Shown here: positions 7,544 through 17,077 of the stretch, in pieces | How positions within the stretch are numbered: position 1 is the stretch's first letter | Layout of the letters: every line of letters begins with the position of its first letter | Assembly (NCBI GenBank): GCA_937890485.1 | Contig: CALBXN010000224.1 | Location: 1 to 17,289 of the forward strand | DNA: 17,289 nucleotides | From: an uncultured Treponema sp. | GTDB lineage: Bacteria > Spirochaetota > Spirochaetia > Treponematales > Treponemataceae | Reading direction: 5' to 3' | Notes under the pieces: generated by a model | The model's input: the letters and a program-made list of their open reading frames with translations, nothing else | Told to the model about the DNA's origin: nothing | Databases searched by the model: none | Program-made: the position numbers and the translations under genes

Positions 7544-8483
7544 AGGCTTGTATAATCTTCCTTACAAGAGGACTTCTAACAATATCCTCACCAGATAAAT
7601 GACAAATACTAATATCATCAATATCTTTTAAAATTTCCAATGCATCAACCAATCCTGACTTAATTTTTTTAGGCAAGTCAGATTGCGATACATCTCCAGT
7701 TATAAAAATCTTAGAATTTTCTCCAATTCTAGTTAAAAACATTTTCATCTGCTGTACAGTAGTATTTTGTGCCTCATCAAGAATAATAATACTATCTGAC
7801 AGAGTTCGTCCACGCATATAAGCTAGTGGAGCTATTTCTATTATCCCCGATTCTAACATTTTACGCAATAACTCTCTAGGTAACAAGGACTCTAAAGAAT
7901 CAAACAAAGGGCGAAGATATGGATTTATCTTTTGTTCAAAATCTCCAGGAAGGAACCCAAGACTCTCACCAGCCTCTACGACAGGTCTAGATAAAACAAG
8001 ACTTTTCTTTTTTTGAATAAATAGTTGAGATAAAGCTTCTGCAACTACAAGAAAAGTTTTTCCAGAACCAGCTGGACCAGAAGCAAACACTAAAGAAGAA
8101 TTTCTCATTGCATAAATTAGTTTTGCCTGTGTTTTTGTTTTTGGGAATACAGTCTTTATTCCGCCAGGAATCTTTATAATTGCATTATTAAAATAATCTT
8201 TATCGTAGTTAAAATCAACATCAGAAGAAGTTTGAAGAATCGATTTTATCATATCTGAACAAGGTTCATTTCCTTCACTTGCTTCATCGATAATTCTATT
8301 TAAAATATGTTTAAATCGCTGACTAACTTCATCATTATCAGCAGAAATCGAAATTTCATTTCCTTTGATAAAAACAGGAACTCCTAAGTCATTTTCTATG
8401 AGACGCAAATTAGTATCATTAGAACCACATACTTTATATAACAATTCTGTATCTGGTACTACAATAGTATATGTACAATCCAC
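7518..8483 (-). CDS. phoH: PhoH-family ATPase (PhoH/YbeZ type)
   Basis: 321 residues, normal for the family. An N-terminal KH-like part (about 20-62, NLRLIENDLGVPVFIKGNEI) precedes the ATPase core with Walker A GPAGSGKT (136-143), SRPVVEAGESLGFLPGD (165-181) and Walker B IIILDEAQN (232-240). PhoH/YbeZ proteins are P-loop ATPases, possibly RNA helicases, that work with YbeY on rRNA; ybeY lies two genes downstream. The start is GTG 8483: upstream in-frame sequence runs into a stop at the end of lptD, and the N-terminus matches the usual PhoH start. No Shine-Dalgarno is seen, and the promoter predicts a transcript start next to the GTG. An out-of-frame MLVKFL mini-frame (8502-8482) ends in TAGTG at the start codon, which could allow re-initiation on read-through mRNA. 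Confidence 0.93.
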   Translation of the reverse strand: MDCTYTIVVPDTELLYKVCGSNDTNLRLIENDLGVPVFIKGNEISISADNDEVSQRFKHILNRIIDEASEGNEPCSDMIKSILQTSSDVDFNYDKDYFNNAIIKIPGGIKTVFPKTKTQAKLIYAMRNSSLVFASGPAGSGKTFLVVAEALSQLFIQKKKSLVLSRPVVEAGESLGFLPGDFEQKINPYLRPLFDSLESLLPRELLRKMLESGIIEIAPLAYMRGRTLSDSIIILDEAQNTTVQQMKMFLTRIGENSKIFITGDVSQSDLPKKIKSGLVDALEILKDIDDISICHLSGEDIVRSPLVRKIIQAYEKAEESE

Positions 8484-8490
8484 TATAAAA

Positions 8491-8520
8491 ATTTTACAAG
8501 CATTTATATGAATCCGTCAA
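8491..8520 (-). promoter_or_regulatory. Promoter of the phoH cluster
   Basis: Minus strand TTGACG (8520-8515, 5/6) and TAAAAT (8496-8491, 5/6) are separated by 18 nt. The -35 box overlaps the TGA stop of lptD. The predicted start, about 7 nt beyond the -10 box, is at 8484/8483, that is at the GTG start codon of phoH. This would give a leaderless or nearly leaderless mRNA for the phoH-pgpH-ybeY-tlyC-TPR cluster. Confidence 0.5.
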
Positions 8521-11500
8521 GGGTTCAATGTAATCTCGCCATCCTCATCTTCTATTTGTGTTTTAAACATATTCATCGGTTTCCATACTACAGAAATTGA
8601 AAAATATGGACTAAAATCATATCTATATGGAATTTCATCAGTTATAAGTTTTGGCTCTATAGAAAATTCTGATTTAAAATCCCAATCATGTAAATCGTGT
8701 GTTATTGCAATCGCAAAACTTTTCAGTTTAAAGCCAGATAATTCACGTTTTTCTTGATTTGCAAAATCAAAGGAATTTATCAAATCTTTTATGATATTTT
8801 TTTCACCTGGAACTTCAACAGCATAATCTAACATATCCTGAAAATATCTAAAAATAACATCGTTTCGAGATGTAGATCTAAAAGAAATATTTAAAAATTC
8901 ATTTATCCCAAAAGTAATAGATGGAGAAAAAACAAATGAACTATTAGTAGGCCTAATCATATCAATTTTTACAGAAGTGGATAAACCAGGAGAAATGGAA
9001 ATACGATTACGCCAAAAAGAGAATTTTTTTGATGGCATTGTATAAGAAAAATTTATTGCATTTGGCAAAAATTCTTTTTCTTTTTGAACTACCCAACCTT
9101 TATTAATATCAAGTTTATAAGGAAAAGCATAATTCATTGAAAATGATAAAGAAATTCCCCAAATTGATGATGATAGGGAAAATGAAGTAGGATGCTGTTC
9201 TTCTATATCATACTGAAAGGATTGTGATAAAGAAAGTTTTTTATTAAAAAAATTAAAACTTAAACTTTGTTTTAAAGGTTTAAATTCAAAAGTATCAAGA
9301 TATTTACCTAATTTTACATCATCATCGATTATTCCATCGTTATTAGTATCAGAATCAATTTCAGCAATTCCTGTATCGATTGAAAAATTTACAAAGGGCA
9401 AAGAAAATTTATAACTTGCAGTATATGTATCTAATCTTGGAGGCAAGTTTGAAGAAAAAGATAAACTTTGTGAATGAGAATTTAAACCACTATAATTAAG
9501 ATTAAAGTTTAAAGAATGAGATTTTATTCCATCTTCATCCCATTTTGCAGTTTTATATTCCCATTTAGGCTCATCTACTGTACCGGAAAATTCAGTATCA
9601 ACAATTTGAACAGTTGAATTCCATGAAATTGAAGAAGAATTAAAAATAGGAGAATTAACAAAAGGTTTTATACTTAAAGAATTTGTATTCACAACATCCA
9701 TCGTATTAGCTGCATAGTCATTAAGTATAATTTGATTTCTAGAAGCTTCAGAAGAATAATATTCCTCTGAAATAAAAGGATGTTGTTGCATCTGTGGTGA
9801 AAATTTTATTGTATTATTCAAACTTAAAAAATTTCTTAAAAGTCCCAAAGAACTTGATAACTGAGCAGGTATCGTAACTTTGTAGTAAGTAGATTGATAA
9901 TTATCATCTGAAAAACTAATATCTTCAGGGGAAGTTGTTTTATTAGCATTATATGTTATCAAAGAATCGTAAGTAGGTGTAATAGAATAGGATAAAGAAT
10001 AATTTACAAGTGAAGAACTTGAAGAATTTTTATAAGCATTAGATGTTAATGCAGGTGCCATTTGAGTTTCTAAATCTTTTTGATGTTTTTTTTCTTCATC
10101 TGTAAGTTCAAGGGAAACTTCACTAGAATTAGAATCTATGTTTTCATCCGTACTTTCAGTAACAGAATTTTCATCTACAGATTGAGAATCTTCAGGTTCT
10201 GAAATTTTAGAAATGATACTTCTGGAAACAGAACTTTGCTTTGTTTCTTCTGTTGGAGCTTTTTTTTCAGTTTTTTTATTAAATGGATAAGAGAAAATTT
10301 TTCCAGAAATATTCAAAGATGCTCCAACAGGCACAATTTGAGAAGGATAAAAGAATTTTCTATTTGGACTATATACTGAATCTGAACCTGTCAATGATTC
10401 ATTATTTTTTGAAGAAAATGAAATTGAAGATTTTATGTTATTGAATGAAAATGTTGTAACAAATGGATTTAAAAATGAAATCTTAGGAGAAAAAGAAGCA
10501 TTTGCTGTCCAAGAATAAGATGTTACGCCTGAAGTTGATGCAGAATTATCATCATCTTCATCAGTCAATCCCTTTGTTAATAAAGAAAACCAATCCATAT
10601 TTTCACTGCGCTCAGATAAAAAATCAGTTTTAAAATAAGCATCAGAATAAATAGGAACAGAAAGAGATAAAGAAAAAGGTGAATAAGATAAAGATGTTGT
10701 TAAATTTGCATAAAATCTAAAAGGAAGTTTTATACCTAATAAATAGCCAGAATCTCTGGTTATCTGATTATCATTTGCACTGTTATATGGAGTGTATACT
10801 CCAGAAGTTCTGTAGATGGTATTAGAAAAACCTAACATTGCAGAAAAAGTTAAATCTGAAACAACTTTTTTTGGCTTAAAAACACCATCAATTCCTACAA
10901 ATCCACCTAATTTAGTGTAATAATCTGCCATAAATTTTAAGTAATTTGAACCTACACCAGATGCATCTTCTTCAAGATTGTGTAAAAAAAGTCCTTCTCT
11001 TACTTGTTTTTTTAATTTAGTTGGTTTTAAGAAACTAAAATAGTCATCATCTTCACCAGATGATGTATCAAGTGGTTTTCTTCCCACAAGATAAGTTGAA
11101 GTATTAAGAAAATAACCTTTTCTATCGTCACTTCCAATTACAGGATTAAAAATCATTTCATCTTTTGGATAATAAAAAAATGGCAACCATAAAGTAGGCA
11201 AACTTCCAACAAAGAAACGTGCATTTACAAAAGCAAATTCATTTCCTGGTAAAAGCCAAATTCTACTTGCATCAATTTTCCAATGGGGATCTTCTTCATC
11301 ACAAAAGGTTAAAGAACCATTTTTAAAACCAATTACTCCAGAATTATCTCTACCAAAAATATCAGAATCAACAACTAATTTTGAGTTTGAATCGAGATTA
11401 AACATATCTGAATTTGCTTGAGCAACTCTACCTTCTGAAAAAACGCCTTCTTGAGTTTCTGCATTGAATAAAACTGAACTCGCAGTTAATCTTTCTGTAA

Positions 11501-12047
11501 CAGAACTTCCAGAAAGTCTTTCTATAACAACATTTCCTTCGGCAAATAATCGTTGACGCTTTCTTTCGTAATTTACTTTATCCGCATAAATAATTGAACC
11601 AGAACCGCCTTGTTCAATTTTTATTTTTACATCTCCAGTTAAAACTATTACATCAGAACCTATTTCAGATTTAGAATATTCCGTTTTTTGTGCTGATAAA
11701 ATAGTAATAGTACTAGAAGACTTTTCTTTTTTTGATTCGCTTTTTTCTTTATTTTTTGTTCGTTTAGATTTTTTTTCCTTAACTTGCTGAAAATTATCTA
11801 ATTTTTCTGAAGGGGTACCTGTATTTAATGATTTATCTTCTGATGAATTTTCAGTATTGACATCAGATAAAGATTCAGATTCAGTATTTTTTAATTTTTC
11901 ATTTATTTTAGAAATAACTAAATCTTCAGAATTTTCAAATAAAGATGAATCTTTTTCTTCTGCAAACAATGTTGGAAAAGTTAATGAGAAAATTAAACTT
12001 ATAAAAAACAAACCCTTTGCAAAACAAAAAGTTTTTCGATTTAACAT
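8517..12047 (-). CDS. lptD: LptD/OstA-like outer-membrane beta-barrel protein
   Basis: 1176 residues from ATG 12047. Numbering here starts from the alternative GTG 12050, which adds one residue. A signal peptide ends at about 30 (TLFA before EEKDS). A Lys/Glu/Ser-rich linker (about 31-112) leads to an OstA/LptA-like domain (about 113-245, with DVIVLTGDVKIKIE and YERKRQRLFAEGNVVIE). The LptD hallmark follows: GSLTFCDEEDPHWKIDASRI and ARFFVGSLPTLWLPFFYYP (about 245-295). The rest is Ser/Asn/aromatic-rich with alternating strands, a large barrel. A very acidic Ser-rich insertion (about 590-680) probably forms a loop. The C-terminus has about 17 residues after the last strand-like SISVVWKP rather than ending on an aromatic residue. 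LptD inserts LPS in LPS-bearing bacteria; treponemes studied lack classic LPS, so the cargo is unknown. The ATG overlaps the uvrA stop (TGATG). Confidence 0.85.
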   Translation of the reverse strand: MLNRKTFCFAKGLFFISLIFSLTFPTLFAEEKDSSLFENSEDLVISKINEKLKNTESESLSDVNTENSSEDKSLNTGTPSEKLDNFQQVKEKKSKRTKNKEKSESKKEKSSSTITILSAQKTEYSKSEIGSDVIVLTGDVKIKIEQGGSGSIIYADKVNYERKRQRLFAEGNVVIERLSGSSVTERLTASSVLFNAETQEGVFSEGRVAQANSDMFNLDSNSKLVVDSDIFGRDNSGVIGFKNGSLTFCDEEDPHWKIDASRIWLLPGNEFAFVNARFFVGSLPTLWLPFFYYPKDEMIFNPVIGSDDRKGYFLNTSTYLVGRKPLDTSSGEDDDYFSFLKPTKLKKQVREGLFLHNLEEDASGVGSNYLKFMADYYTKLGGFVGIDGVFKPKKVVSDLTFSAMLGFSNTIYRTSGVYTPYNSANDNQITRDSGYLLGIKLPFRFYANLTTSLSYSPFSLSLSVPIYSDAYFKTDFLSERSENMDWFSLLTKGLTDEDDDNSASTSGVTSYSWTANASFSPKISFLNPFVTTFSFNNIKSSISFSSKNNESLTGSDSVYSPNRKFFYPSQIVPVGASLNISGKIFSYPFNKKTEKKAPTEETKQSSVSRSIISKISEPEDSQSVDENSVTESTDENIDSNSSEVSLELTDEEKKHQKDLETQMAPALTSNAYKNSSSSSLVNYSLSYSITPTYDSLITYNANKTTSPEDISFSDDNYQSTYYKVTIPAQLSSSLGLLRNFLSLNNTIKFSPQMQQHPFISEEYYSSEASRNQIILNDYAANTMDVVNTNSLSIKPFVNSPIFNSSSISWNSTVQIVDTEFSGTVDEPKWEYKTAKWDEDGIKSHSLNFNLNYSGLNSHSQSLSFSSNLPPRLDTYTASYKFSLPFVNFSIDTGIAEIDSDTNNDGIIDDDVKLGKYLDTFEFKPLKQSLSFNFFNKKLSLSQSFQYDIEEQHPTSFSLSSSIWGISLSFSMNYAFPYKLDINKGWVVQKEKEFLPNAINFSYTMPSKKFSFWRNRISISPGLSTSVKIDMIRPTNSSFVFSPSITFGINEFLNISFRSTSRNDVIFRYFQDMLDYAVEVPGEKNIIKDLINSFDFANQEKRELSGFKLKSFAIAITHDLHDWDFKSEFSIEPKLITDEIPYRYDFSPYFSISVVWKPMNMFKTQIEDEDGEITLNP

Positions 12048-14916
12048 CACGATTTATTATCCCTATCCAATAATTCTTTTAAATAATATCCTGTGTGTGA
12101 ATTTTTTATCTTAGCGATTTCTTCAGGAGTTCCAGTTGCAATAATAGTTCCTCCCTTTGTTCCACCTTCAGGTCCTAAATCAATAATATAATCTGATTGC
12201 AAAATAACATCCAGATTGTGTTCTATCATCACAACAGTATTTCCTTGATTTACCAAACGGTTAATAACATCCATAAGTTGCTTAACATCGGCAAAATGAA
12301 GTCCTGTTGTAGGTTCATCCATAACGTAAAGTGTTTTTCCTGTAGAACGCTTTGCAAGTTCATTTGCAAGTTTAACTCGCTGAGCCTCTCCTCCAGAAAG
12401 AGTAAGTGCTGATTGACCAAGCTGAATATAGCCTAATCCCACAGAAACTAAAGTTTCTAATTTATTTGCAATCTGTGGAATTTTTCAAAGAAAAGGGCTG
12501 CTTCCTCGATGGTCATTTCCAAAACATCAGAAATATTTTTTCCTTTGTAGCGAACATCCAAAGTTTCTTGATTAAAACGCTTTCCGTGGCAAACATCACA
12601 GCAAACATAAACATCTGGCAAAAAGTTCATTTCAATAGTGATAGTACCAGCACCTTGACAATTTTCGCACCTTCCACCTTTCACATTAAAACTAAATCTG
12701 CCAGGCTTAAAACCACGAGCTTTTGATTCTGGTAAATTTGCATACAAATCACGAATTGCATTAAAAACACCCACATAAGTTGCAGGATTTGAGCGAGGAG
12801 TTCTACCGATAGGACTTTGGTCAATATTTATTACCTTATCGATATTTTCAATTCCCTCTAAATTTTTATATGCACCAACAGGATGTTTTGACCTCATCAC
12901 TTGGTTAGAAATTGCAGGAAATAAAACATCACTTATCAAAGTTGATTTTCCGGAACCAGAAACACCAGTAATACAAGTGAATTTTCCTAAAGGAATTTCG
13001 ATAGAAACATCTTTTAAATTATGCTCTGTTACACCAGATAATTTGATAAAATTTCCATTTCCACTTCGGCGTTCTTTTGGAACTTCCATAGATAGAGTTC
13101 CTGCAAGATACTGACCAGTAAGAGATTCTTTTATTTTCATAACTTGTTCTGGAGTTCCAGAAGCAACAATTTCGCCACCATGAACACCAGCCCCTGGACC
13201 TAAATCTACAATCCAGTCAGCAGTACGCAAAGTTTGCTCATCATGTTCTACAACAATAACTGTATTTCCAATGTCACGCAAATAAGTTAAAGTATCAATA
13301 AGTCGCTGATTATCCCGCTGATGCAAACCGATAGAAGGCTCATCTAAAATATACAAAACTCCAGTTAAACTAGAACCAATTTGTGTAGCAAGCCTAATTC
13401 GTTGAGCCTCTCCTCCAGAAAGAGTTCCCGCTTGTCGTTCTAAAGTAAGATATTCAAGCCCAACATTTTTCAAAAAACCAAGACGATTTTTTATTTCTTT
13501 TTCAATTTGCGAGGCAATTTGTTTTTCAGTTTCTGTAAGACTTAAATTTTCAAAAAATTTAATTGAATCTTCAACAGAAAGCAAAGTTAAATCATGAATA
13601 TTTTTTCCACCAACTGTTACAGCTAACGCTGAGGGATTTAATTTTTGCCCATTACAGCAAGTACAAATTTTATGACTCATTAATCTTTGCAAACTTTCTC
13701 GTTGAGCTTCTGAAAAAGTTTCGTTATATCTTCTTTTTAAATCTGAAAACAAACCTGGCCAAGGCTGATTATATTTAAAAGAACCAGAACCATCAGATTT
13801 TTCGTAAATATATTGAATTGGCTCTAAAGTTCCATTCATCAACTGATTAAATTGATTTTTATTTAAGTTTGAAATTGGCTCATCAAGTGAAAAACCAAGA
13901 TATTTTGCAAGACTTTCAAATCGCGCACGATTCCAAGCAGAATCTGGATTATACCACTGAATTGCACCTTCATTAAAAGAAAGAGATTTATCAGGAATAA
14001 TCAAATCTATATCAAATTCCATTTTTTCACCAAGACCAGTACATTCAGGACAAGCACCAAAAGGATTGTTAAAAGAAAAAAGTCTAGGTTGAAGTTCTGG
14101 AATTGAAATTCCACAATCTGGACAAGCATTTTTTTGAGAGAAAAAATGTTCCGTATCTGGAGATTTTGTTTCTGAATCTGGCAAAAGTTCACCACTTTTA
14201 ATTACTAAAATAATTCCACAAGCATTTTCGATGGCAGTTTCTACAGATTCAGCAATTCGCTTTCTTACATCAGATGAAATTTTTATTCTATCTACAACAA
14301 GTTCAATTGTGTGTTTTTTTTGTTTATCAAGTTTTATATTTTCATCAAGTTCTACCATCACACCATCAATTCTTGCACGAATAAAACCTGATTTTTTGGC
14401 ATCTTCAATGATTTTTTGATGTTCACCTTTTTTACCCCGAATTACAGGAGCCAAAATCTGAATTTTTGTTCCTTCTGGCCAACTTAAAATCGTATTTATA
14501 ATTTGGTCGGAACTTTGTTCTTTAATTTCTTGACCACATTTTGGACAATGAGGCTGACCAATTCTGGCAAATAGAAGTCTGTAATAGTCATAAATTTCAG
14601 TTACAGTACCAACTGTAGAACGAGGATTATTGTGAGTAGTTTTTTGTTCAATAGAAATCGCAGGTGAAAGCCCTTCGATATAATCCACATCAGGCTTATC
14701 CATTCTTCCTAAAAACTGACGAGCATAAGAAGAAAGGCTTTCCATATAGCGTCGTTGACCTTCAGCAAAAATAGTATCAAAGGCAAGAGAACTTTTTCCC
14801 GATCCTGAAAGTCCTGAAAACACAACTAAACTATTTCTAGGAATTTCTAAATCAACGTTTTTTAAGTTGTGTTCTCTTGCACCTTTTATAATAAGTTTCT
14901 TTTCTGAAATACTCAT
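12047..14916 (-). CDS. uvrA: Excinuclease ABC subunit A (UvrA), frame broken by an apparent 1-nt loss
   Basis: UvrA is the damage-sensing ATPase of nucleotide excision repair. Visible parts: Walker A GLSGSGKS (35-42), zinc module C265/C268/C289/C292, signature LSGGEAQR (499-506), Walker B LYILDEPSIGLH (521-532), second Walker A GVSGSGKS (651-658), and second zinc module C750/C753/C773/C776. The frame then derails after residue 812 (FFEK) into FHRLQIN and a stop at 12457. The +1-shifted frame continues correctly (IPQIANKLETLVSVGLGYIQLGQ) through the second signature, Walker B LYVMDEPTTGLH and the C-terminus to a stop at 12047. Adding one A restores a normal protein of about 956 residues. As given, the product lacks the second ABC signature and Walker B and should be inactive. 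The cause may be a homopolymer sequencing error. The start ATG lies 23 nt after fusA; lptD overlaps the stop. Confidence 0.92.
12481..12485 (-). other. uvrA: Frameshift position in uvrA (A5 run, A6 expected)
   Basis: Minus strand reads GAAAAATTCCACAG. With six A residues it would be GAA AAA ATT CCA CAG (EKIPQ), which fits UvrA and joins the two otherwise perfect frames. The missing base therefore lies in this run of T on the plus strand. Confidence 0.85.
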
Positions 14917-14939
14917 TCTATAAAAACACCTACTAGAGA

Positions 14940-16979
14940 TTAAAAATTATTTAATCCACCTGGCTTAATTTGAAAATGGCTAAATTCCATACCAAACGAA
15001 GCACGACCTTGAGAAACAGAACGCAAACTTGTGGAAAATCCAAACATTTGAGCCATTGGTGCTTGAGCATGAACAACTTCTGTAGAAGGTTTTGATTCCA
15101 TACTTTGAATAATTCCACCACGTTGAGTTACCAAACTCATTGCATCTCCAACAAATTCTTTTGGTGACAAAATATCTACATTCATAACTGGCTCTAAAAT
15201 TTGTGCCGAAGATTTACGACAAGCCTCATCAAAGGCGGCTACAGCACAGGCTTCAAAAGCAAAAGTTGTTGAAGTTAATGGATCGTATTTAATATCAGTA
15301 ACTGTTACAGCAATATCTGTACATGGATATCCGTATTGAATTCCTGAACCAAAAGAATTTACAATACCACTTTCAATTGCATCAAAAATTTCACCTGGAA
15401 TATCACCTTTTTTAACATTACAAGTGTAAGTATTTCCAGCATTTTGATTTGGTTCAACATGAATAGAAATTTGCGCTGTATTTTGCTTTCCACCGATTAC
15501 TCTATCAAAAGTTTCTGTATGGTCTGTACTTTGAGTAATTGATTCTCGATAAGTTACCTGAGGATTACCTACTCTAGCACCAACTTTAAAATCATCTTTC
15601 ATTCTTGTAACAAGAACATCAAGGTGAAGTTCCCCCATTCCAGAAATAATTAACTGTCCAGTTTCTGCATCATCACGAGAAGTAAAAGTTGGATCTTCTT
15701 TTGAAAGAATTTCCAAAGTTTCTTTTAATTTATCTCTATCTGATAAAGTTTCTGGTTCAATAGAAACTGAAATAACTGGCTCTGGAAAATGCAAATCTTC
15801 AAGTAAAACTGGCATTCCTTCGCTTCCGATTGTATCACCTGTTTGTGCCAATTTTAGACCGATAAAAACAGCAATATCACCTGCTTCTACACAATCCAAT
15901 GGTTCACTTTTATTTGAGTGCATTCGCAAAATTCGATTTACACGCTCGCGTTTTTTCTTTCCAACATTGAAAACTTGTTCACCTGGCTTAAATTTTCCAG
16001 AATACATTCTTACATAGCAAAGTGAACCTGCTTCTCTATCATATTGGATTTTAAAAACTAAACCACATGGAGTTCCTGAAGTTACACATGGAATTTCAAC
16101 TTCTTCTTCTTTTTTTGTATGAAAAGCTTTTGCAGGCGGAACTTCGTCTGGTGCAGGAAGATAATCAACAATAGCGTCAATTAAAGGTTGAACTGCTGTA
16201 TTTTTTCTGGCTGAACCACAAAGGAATGGAATAAAATCACGATTTATTGTTCCACGACGGATTTCTGCTTTCAAAGTTTCAAGTGGGATTTCTTCGCCCA
16301 TCAAGAAAAGCTCTGCTATTTCATCATTGTGAGAAGCAATTTCGTCAATCATTTTTTCTCGCCAAGTTTGTGCTTGTTCAAGACGTTCAGCAGAAATTTC
16401 GCTTTCTGTGATTTTTTCACCTTCAGTTTCTGGATCAAAGCGATATTCTTTCATTTTAAGAAGGTCGATTACACCTTCAAAATTACTTTCTGCACCAATT
16501 GGAATTTGAATTGCAAGGGGAACGGCTCCAAATTTTTCTTGCACATCCTTCATTGCTCCAAAAAAATCTGCACCTGCTCTATCCATTTTGTTTACAAAAC
16601 ATAAACGAGGAACTTTGTATTCATCAGCTTGTTTCCAAACAGTTTCAGTTTGAGGTTGAACACCACCTACAGCACACAAAACAGCAACAGCTCCGTCCAA
16701 AACACGAAGAGAGCGTTCAACTTCGGCTGTAAAGTCCACGTGGCCGGGAGTATCAATAATATTGATTTGATAATCACGCCAATAGGTTGTGGTTGCAGCA
16801 CTTTGAATTGTGATACCACGCTCTTGTTCCTGTGTCATCCAGTCCATTGTTGCTGCACCGTCATCAATTTCGCCAATGCGATGAATTTTTCCTGTATAAT
16901 ATAAGATACGCTCTGTTGTTGTAGTTTTTCCTGCATCAATGTGTGCCATGATGCCAATATTTCTCATCTTTGAAAGCAT
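14940..16979 (-). CDS. fusA: Elongation factor G, probably the spirochaetal EF-G2 (ribosome recycling) type
   Basis: 679 residues, five-domain EF-G. GTPase motifs: AHIDAGKT (12-19), RGITI (54-58), DTPGH (76-80), NKMD (130-133), CGSA in the G5 position. Later blocks EDPTF, SGMGELHLDV and PQVTYRES are standard. In domain IV the usual GGRGQYGHV-type motif of translocating EF-Gs is replaced by IGGKQNTAQISIHVEP. This, the short length and the opening MRNIGIMAHIDAGKTTTTERI recall Borrelia EF-G2 (BB0691 from memory), reported to act only in ribosome recycling with RRF; spirochaetes usually encode a separate EF-G1. The paralogue call is inference. The first ATG is supported by AGAGG (16985-16989) 5 nt upstream. 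A structured repeat array directly precedes it. It heads a likely fusA-uvrA-lptD transcript. Confidence 0.9.
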   Translation of the reverse strand: MLSKMRNIGIMAHIDAGKTTTTERILYYTGKIHRIGEIDDGAATMDWMTQEQERGITIQSAATTTYWRDYQINIIDTPGHVDFTAEVERSLRVLDGAVAVLCAVGGVQPQTETVWKQADEYKVPRLCFVNKMDRAGADFFGAMKDVQEKFGAVPLAIQIPIGAESNFEGVIDLLKMKEYRFDPETEGEKITESEISAERLEQAQTWREKMIDEIASHNDEIAELFLMGEEIPLETLKAEIRRGTINRDFIPFLCGSARKNTAVQPLIDAIVDYLPAPDEVPPAKAFHTKKEEEVEIPCVTSGTPCGLVFKIQYDREAGSLCYVRMYSGKFKPGEQVFNVGKKKRERVNRILRMHSNKSEPLDCVEAGDIAVFIGLKLAQTGDTIGSEGMPVLLEDLHFPEPVISVSIEPETLSDRDKLKETLEILSKEDPTFTSRDDAETGQLIISGMGELHLDVLVTRMKDDFKVGARVGNPQVTYRESITQSTDHTETFDRVIGGKQNTAQISIHVEPNQNAGNTYTCNVKKGDIPGEIFDAIESGIVNSFGSGIQYGYPCTDIAVTVTDIKYDPLTSTTFAFEACAVAAFDEACRKSSAQILEPVMNVDILSPKEFVGDAMSLVTQRGGIIQSMESKPSTEVVHAQAPMAQMFGFSTSLRSVSQGRASFGMEFSHFQIKPGGLNNF

Positions 16980-16991
16980 ATAAACCTCTAT

Positions 16992-17035
16992 AAAAAGTCA
17001 ATGAGTAAAACTTCAGTTTTAGGAATTGACTTTTT
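16992..17035. terminator. Hairpin P1, terminator-like, 3 nt from the fusA Shine-Dalgarno
   Basis: Outer stem AAAAAGTCAA (16992-17001) pairs with TTGACTTTTT (17026-17035). A 5x5 internal loop and an inner AAAAC-TTCA-GTTTT hairpin (17007-17020) lie inside. A run of nine T (17031-17039) on the plus strand, and TTTTT at the 3' end of the stem on the minus strand, give it an intrinsic-terminator look in both directions. On the fusA strand it ends just before AGAGG, so it could act as attenuator, upstream terminator or translational control element. Confidence 0.5.
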
Positions 17036-17038
17036 TTT

Positions 17039-17068
17039 TGCTGTTTCGCAATGAAATGAGAAACAGCA
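17039..17068. other. Hairpin P2
   Basis: A 9-bp stem, TGCTGTTTC (17039-17047) with GAAACAGCA (17060-17068), closes a 12-nt loop, GCAATGAAATGA. The loop shares the 12-mer AATGAAATGAGA (17050-17061) with the 5' arm of P4. Confidence 0.6.
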
Positions 17069-17077
17069 GTAAATATG

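Noticed and set aside
12048..12050. GTG start for the LptD-like gene one codon earlier
   Set aside because: Not excluded: the AGGGA spacing is better for it. The ATG at 12047 with a TGATG overlap is the simpler choice, and the difference is one residue.
12047..12442. A separate 131-aa ABC ATPase gene
   Set aside because: It is the C-terminal end of UvrA in the shifted frame. The same frame continues upstream past its ATG with UvrA-like sequence to the break at 12481-12485.
17001..17054. Plus-strand 17-codon frame MSKTSVLGIDFFFAVSQ in the repeat
   Set aside because: It has no Shine-Dalgarno and runs through P1 and its T tract. Its sequence changes after ten residues in the second copy.
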